64,000 nucleotides of DNA from UBA4416 sp964543545 (lineage in GTDB: Bacteria > Bacteroidota > Bacteroidia > B-17B0 > Aurantibacillaceae). Of this stretch, positions 60,415 to 64,000 are shown in pieces (positions within the stretch are counted from its first letter, which is position 1; each line of letters opens with the position of its first letter). Under the pieces are notes generated by a model. The model worked only from the letters and a program-made list of their open reading frames with translations. It made no database searches and had not been told where the DNA came from. The position numbers and the translations under genes were made by a program. The stretch covers positions 62,001 to 126,000 of the forward strand of contig CAZIYT010000007.1 in NCBI GenBank assembly GCA_964543545.1. The letters are read 5' to 3'.

Positions 60415-62058
60415 TTAATTTTCCTGTTCTTTCGAATCATCATCACTACTATTTTCTGCTTCTTTTTCTTCAAAATGATCGGGCGCCATTTCGCAGTCAA
60501 ACGTTTTGTTCAACCATTCGATAATACTTTTCAGATCTTCTGCTTTTTCAAGACCTGCCATTTGCAGCACGGTTTTGGCGGGCATTTCTTCCAGCCTTTT
60601 AAAGTGAAAAGCCATCCAGTTCCTCCCGAACTCTTGTTTTTTAAACATGATGTTTTTAAGTTGCAGATGCTCCACCAGGCGTTTCACAGGTTGAACGGCT
60701 TCTTTCAATGCACTATCTAAATCCTTTATTTCCACTAATTTTTCATTTTCCTCATCCTCTTTTTCTCTAAGCCTTCGCTCTTCGGCATCTTTTTGATTCT
60801 GCTCTTCCCGTTCTTTTCCCTGAGAATCCCGGTCGGCTTCCAGGCTTACCAAACCGGCAAGCTTAGCTGACAAATATGTTTTCGCATCGAATTCGTCTCC
60901 GGTTTTTTTGCATTTCGAAACAATGCTTTCTATGACAGCTTCCTGTTTCCCGGCAATCGGTTGTTGTTGCTCCTCTCCCAGGGTAAGGCCATGCATTTCG
61001 AGAGGCGTCAATGTAATTTCAAATCCGGATTGTAAAGCATCGCTGTAGATATAATACAAGGCTGTTCGTCCGTTGCCATCATGAAAGGGATGCAGGGAGA
61101 GAAGGCCGGCTGCACGGATCACGGCGGCCTTGATCACGGTTCCGGCATTCTCGCTTTTTTCCAGGTCGCTCCGGATCTCGTTCAATTTTCGCGGAGCAAA
61201 CTTTTCACCATTAAGTGTAGTTTCATCAAATTTTTTAATCCCTTTTTCTCCAAAATTAGAATTGATGCTAATCGCATCATCCAGGGGCTTTACCAGGCTG
61301 ATGGTTTTTTCATCAGATGTATCTTCAGAAAAAACATAGGTTTGATCGATCATCTGCACATTATCCTCATCGTCGAATGTAACGTTATAAGCCTCCTCGC
61401 CATATCCTGAGATGCTTTCAATGGTGCCTTTTTTGATCTGACCCGAAACATTTACTTTTACCTTATCGTCTTTCTTTAATCCCTTTACTCTTTGCAGCAC
61501 GGCACTAAACGATTTTTTCTGAATAGAATATCCCGAAACCAGGGAGGGCGAATTCGCCAGGCCCATGGCCTTCCCACCCATCACATCCGCTTCCTTCTCT
61601 AATCCTGCATCATCATTAATAGCCACCGATGATTTCAATTGTTTGGTAGGCTTTACCCGGCCTTGCTTTTGCTGTACTACATGCCAGGCCTCGTGTGCCA
61701 GGTGCTTTTCCTGCCCGGATGCCATGTGGATCTGGTTGCCCTGGGCGTAAGCATGTGCATTAAGCTGCGCCGGTTGTGAGGAGTTGTAATGTACTTTCAC
61801 ATCATCCATGGAATGTCCCGAAAGGTTTTCGATGCCGGATTTTAAACGGTCGGGTAAACCTGTTTTATTTTCTTTTTTTTGTACCGTAAAGTTGATGCCT
61901 GTGGCGGGTGCGGCATACGACTTCGGTTGAATGGCCATGTGAGGTTCTTCAGGTTCAATAGCTGCATGGAGCTGCGAAACGGCCGATGCCGCTGTTTGCA
62001 TGGCCTCAGATTCTTTTTTTTGGACGCTGAAATGAATCCCGGTACCGGGTGCCGCCAC
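60415..62058 (-). CDS. DUF4157-Fic effector of the eCIS
   Basis: The 547-residue product starts at GTG 62058; the frame stays open for 27 more codons upstream without an ATG. A 16-residue motif occurs twice (AAPGTGIHFSVQKKES at 2-17 and AAPATGINFTVQKKEN at about 50-65). The DUF4157 domain follows (about 70-175) with HEAWHVVQQ, then a small SH3/Tudor-like beta-domain (KKDDKVKVNVSGQIKKGTIE..., about 195-245). The Fic core, about 250-370, holds HPFHDGNGRTAL (His about 323). A charged coiled coil and a helical tail with an acidic end complete it. Fic enzymes attach AMP or other groups to host proteins. The second Arg of the usual HxFxDGNGRxxR is Leu here. Confidence 0.85.
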   Translation of the reverse strand: MAAPGTGIHFSVQKKESEAMQTAASAVSQLHAAIEPEEPHMAIQPKSYAAPATGINFTVQKKENKTGLPDRLKSGIENLSGHSMDDVKVHYNSSQPAQLNAHAYAQGNQIHMASGQEKHLAHEAWHVVQQKQGRVKPTKQLKSSVAINDDAGLEKEADVMGGKAMGLANSPSLVSGYSIQKKSFSAVLQRVKGLKKDDKVKVNVSGQIKKGTIESISGYGEEAYNVTFDDEDNVQMIDQTYVFSEDTSDEKTISLVKPLDDAISINSNFGEKGIKKFDETTLNGEKFAPRKLNEIRSDLEKSENAGTVIKAAVIRAAGLLSLHPFHDGNGRTALYYIYSDALQSGFEITLTPLEMHGLTLGEEQQQPIAGKQEAVIESIVSKCKKTGDEFDAKTYLSAKLAGLVSLEADRDSQGKEREEQNQKDAEERRLREKEDEENEKLVEIKDLDSALKEAVQPVKRLVEHLQLKNIMFKKQEFGRNWMAFHFKRLEEMPAKTVLQMAGLEKAEDLKSIIEWLNKTFDCEMAPDHFEEKEAENSSDDDSKEQEN

Positions 62059-62159
62059 AGAATGTCCCCTTGCCGCTTTCGTATCCGGAGCCGGAGTTCT
62101 GATACGTTCAGGGTAATGGTTATGTATTTTTTCTTTCAGTTAAGTGAAGTTACTCACAA

Positions 62160-64000
62160 TTATTTGTTAAAGTGTTTTTTTAATGCTTCAATTGCTTCCT
62201 CTTTACTTTTCCTGCTTTTTTCCAATTTACTGATCACTCCGCTGATCCCTTTTTCCTCGGTTCCTTTCTTAATCGATGCGCCAACGTTCTCTAATAACGT
62301 CACGTTATTTACGGCAAGCCCGTCAAAGGACACCAGCCCGTCAAGCGAATCGGCTTTAAATGCAAAAAGAGCCATGGCAATGTCGAGGAATGCTTTTTTG
62401 CCTGGTGCGTCCTGCCCATGTTTCAGGCGAACAAGAACGGTGTTCATTTCATGGCGGATGTCCGGTAATGCCTCGCTCAGTGTCTTTCCCTGTGCCAGTT
62501 TGCCGAATGCCGTTACAAGCCCTGCCTTTTCCGGATACTGGCCAAACATCTGAACAATCTTCAGAGTGACCTGGCTTTCCTGTACCGTCATCTTATGTTT
62601 GCCCTGTCCTTCGAGGTATGCCTGCACATCGAAATCTGAAAAACTATACTGGTTGAATTTCTGCTTGTGTGCAAAATGGTCAGCGGGTCGTTCCCGCTCC
62701 ATCAGGGTAACGTGTGCCTGGCGCTCGACCTGTGCGCCGGCCAGCACCTGGGCATCCTGCACCAATCCCTGTCCGCGTGCCAGGGCCATGAGGTTATTAA
62801 CAGTAAGCTCCCCGCAGCTGCTTCCGTCCTGCTGAATTAAGTGAGCGGCCGCCTGCACCGCTGCATTGGCATACACATGTACGATCTCATCTGTAATTGC
62901 GGGATCATTCACATAAGCATTTGTGCTTTGCGCAGGATCCATAACATAGGCATTCACCTGCGCCTGATTGGCTGTGATGTCGAGTAGGATCCCGATCCAG
63001 TGATAGTTTCCCTTGTTATAAGGGATGAGCACTTTACGGGCCACATTGATGCCTCCCGCAGCTTCTTCCTGTAAGCGTTGTCTGAGCTGTGTACTCACGA
63101 TGTTGTCAACAGGAGGAATCACATGCACATTGTTGAGCTGGTGCTCGGCAATCAGCAGGTTGATAATGGTGTAAATGTCATTGTCCTCATACAAATAACC
63201 GCCGTTGATGTCATCGGTTTTGGAGGAGCTTCCGCCGCTGGCCTGAGTTTTTACCGGAGTAGCGGAAGTCGTGGTAGGAGTATTTACCGGAGGTGCTTTG
63301 GTCCCGCCTTTTGATGCTTTGATCCTGGAGATCATATCATGCTTGTGTTTAGCATCCTGGTCAACCTGGGTCGCGTACCATTTTTCAAATCCATCGAATA
63401 TACGCGAGTTGGCATTAATGATCCTGAGGATACTGACATAGGAATTATGTTTCCCGTATTTTTTTCCGGTTTTCATTTTTGTGAATTCCCGGAGTACGAG
63501 CTCGCCTTTGGGCGAAGGGTCGTAACGGGCTGCTACATAAATCGTCTCAAAAAAGCTGTGATAGCCGTTAGCGATCATAAACGCCGCATTCATGAGTTGA
63601 AAATCCCAGTACTGATCCTTCATGGTTTTGGCATCGAAAATATGCGGAAGCATTTGTGTCTGATCGCGGGTGGTACCCGAAACACCGCCCACGAATGGCA
63701 TATCGATCCCGGCCATATAGTCCGTCATGGCATTTCCCTCTTTAGGAACGTAACGCGTAGGGCTGTGATAGATGTCGTAGGGCATCATGCTTTTATCATC
63801 CTGTGCCTTGCCGCGGTGGTCCATGATTCCGAATGCTTTTGCCTTCGGGTTCAGAAAGTTGAAATGGTCGATCTGCTCCTCCCGGTTATTCACCTGTAAA
63901 TCCTTTAACGCTCCGGTTTCCGGCATTTTTTTATACCATGAGTTCGGTTTCTTTTTGGAGTAATCTACCGGTTCGGCTTTCTTTGCCGTTCCTTCCGATT
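62160..64000 (-). CDS. Putative clan CE cysteine-protease effector, 5' partial
   Basis: The frame stays open from the stop at 62160 to the window edge, so the N-terminus lies outside; the Met at 63926 is internal. Counting from that Met, about 1-200 is a conserved but unrecognised region (FNFLNPKAKAFGIMDHRGKA; NGYHSFFETIYVAARYDP), then a Thr/Ser/Pro/Lys linker (about 205-240). The protease-like domain, about 240-400, has GNYHWIGILLDI (His309), YVMDPAQS (Asp330) and QQDGSSCGELTVNNL (Gln365, Cys371). The order and spacing match Ulp1/SseL-like clan CE enzymes, which cut ubiquitin or SUMO-like tags. It sits upstream of the Fic effector in the eCIS locus. Confidence 0.8.
   Translation of the reverse strand, partial: SEGTAKKAEPVDYSKKKPNSWYKKMPETGALKDLQVNNREEQIDHFNFLNPKAKAFGIMDHRGKAQDDKSMMPYDIYHSPTRYVPKEGNAMTDYMAGIDMPFVGGVSGTTRDQTQMLPHIFDAKTMKDQYWDFQLMNAAFMIANGYHSFFETIYVAARYDPSPKGELVLREFTKMKTGKKYGKHNSYVSILRIINANSRIFDGFEKWYATQVDQDAKHKHDMISRIKASKGGTKAPPVNTPTTTSATPVKTQASGGSSSKTDDINGGYLYEDNDIYTIINLLIAEHQLNNVHVIPPVDNIVSTQLRQRLQEEAAGGINVARKVLIPYNKGNYHWIGILLDITANQAQVNAYVMDPAQSTNAYVNDPAITDEIVHVYANAAVQAAAHLIQQDGSSCGELTVNNLMALARGQGLVQDAQVLAGAQVERQAHVTLMERERPADHFAHKQKFNQYSFSDFDVQAYLEGQGKHKMTVQESQVTLKIVQMFGQYPEKAGLVTAFGKLAQGKTLSEALPDIRHEMNTVLVRLKHGQDAPGKKAFLDIAMALFAFKADSLDGLVSFDGLAVNNVTLLENVGASIKKGTEEKGISGVISKLEKSRKSKEEAIEALKKHFNK

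Larger units (their letters stand above)
40294..64000 (-). other. Extracellular contractile injection system (eCIS) locus
   Basis: This block of minus-strand genes encodes all core parts of a phage-tail-like injection device of the Afp/PVC/AlgoCIS type: cap, sheath, two tubes, adaptor, spike, tip, wedge, two large baseplate proteins, fibre-like protein, tape measure and ATPase, plus two probable effectors upstream. It runs past the window edge. No VipA/VipB pair, TssJLM membrane complex or ClpV is present, so it is not a classical T6SS of subtypes i-iii. Confidence 0.93.

Noticed and set aside
61080..61250. Possible Fic inhibitory helix (S/T)xxxE(G/N)
   Set aside because: SDLEKSEN before the Fic core does not fit the spacing of the motif.
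63339..63899. 186-codon plus-strand ORF in the protease-effector gene
   Set aside because: It is antisense to the effector frame, which has catalytic motifs and stays open to the window edge.

Overview
The window comes from a Bacteroidota chromosome, most likely order Chitinophagales (family Chitinophagaceae is an inference). The clues are a type IX secretion C-terminal sorting domain, TAnnTTTG/TTG promoters, DUF4856-imelysin-HTTM-TonB receptor genes in a row, DUF6157, many short lipoproteins, and the order rplM-rpsI-rpsB-tsf-pyrH. I saw no rRNA, tRNA, CRISPR array or transposase gene.

Layout. 1-3.0 kb: palindromic repeats, a three-gene cluster of unknown function and a SatD-like gene. 3.3-7.3 kb: translation genes rplM, rpsI, rpsB and tsf, then a secreted protein made of six 18-residue repeats, then pyrH. 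7.4-16.3 kb: serC, envelope proteins, a MacB/FtsX-type permease, a GT-C-like membrane protein, a flavin/PNPOx-fold protein and a DUF3089 hydrolase. 16.3-24.1 kb: a SET-domain protein, a PLD-family lipoprotein and a signalling block (PAS-GAF-PP2C phosphatase, single-domain response regulator, LuxR-type response regulator, multi-PAS histidine kinase). 24.3-30.3 kb: a DUF3606 protein and a 1,822-residue secreted M43-type metalloprotease with eight alternating Cys-rich repeats and a T9SS tail. 30.3-33.9 kb: small unknown genes. 34.0-40.3 kb: a probable iron-acquisition locus (DUF4856, imelysin, HTTM, TonB-dependent receptor).

40.3-64.0 kb, almost all on the minus strand, is an extracellular contractile injection system (eCIS, Afp/PVC/AlgoCIS-like). 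In transcription order: a putative cysteine-protease effector (5' end outside the window), a DUF4157-Fic effector, DUF4255 cap protein, sheath, two tube proteins, DUF5908, LysM tube-baseplate adaptor, VgrG-like spike, PAAR tip, gp25-like wedge, a large baseplate protein, a fibre-like protein, a 57-residue protein, a second large baseplate protein, the tape-measure protein and an AAA+ ATPase. The genes are tightly packed or overlapping, which points to co-transcription of the core. One small two-TM gene on the plus strand separates the effectors from the structural genes.

The most interesting material is the effector pair. The upstream one carries an H-D-Q-C arrangement of clan CE (Ulp1/deubiquitinase-like) proteases. 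The second joins a DUF4157 domain to a Fic core whose motif lacks the usual second arginine. Both suggest delivery into eukaryotic cells. Also notable are a tape-measure protein with three modules exactly 135 codons apart, small genes that automatic calling would miss, a probable TTG start, and an interspersed palindromic repeat with constant ends and variable cores.
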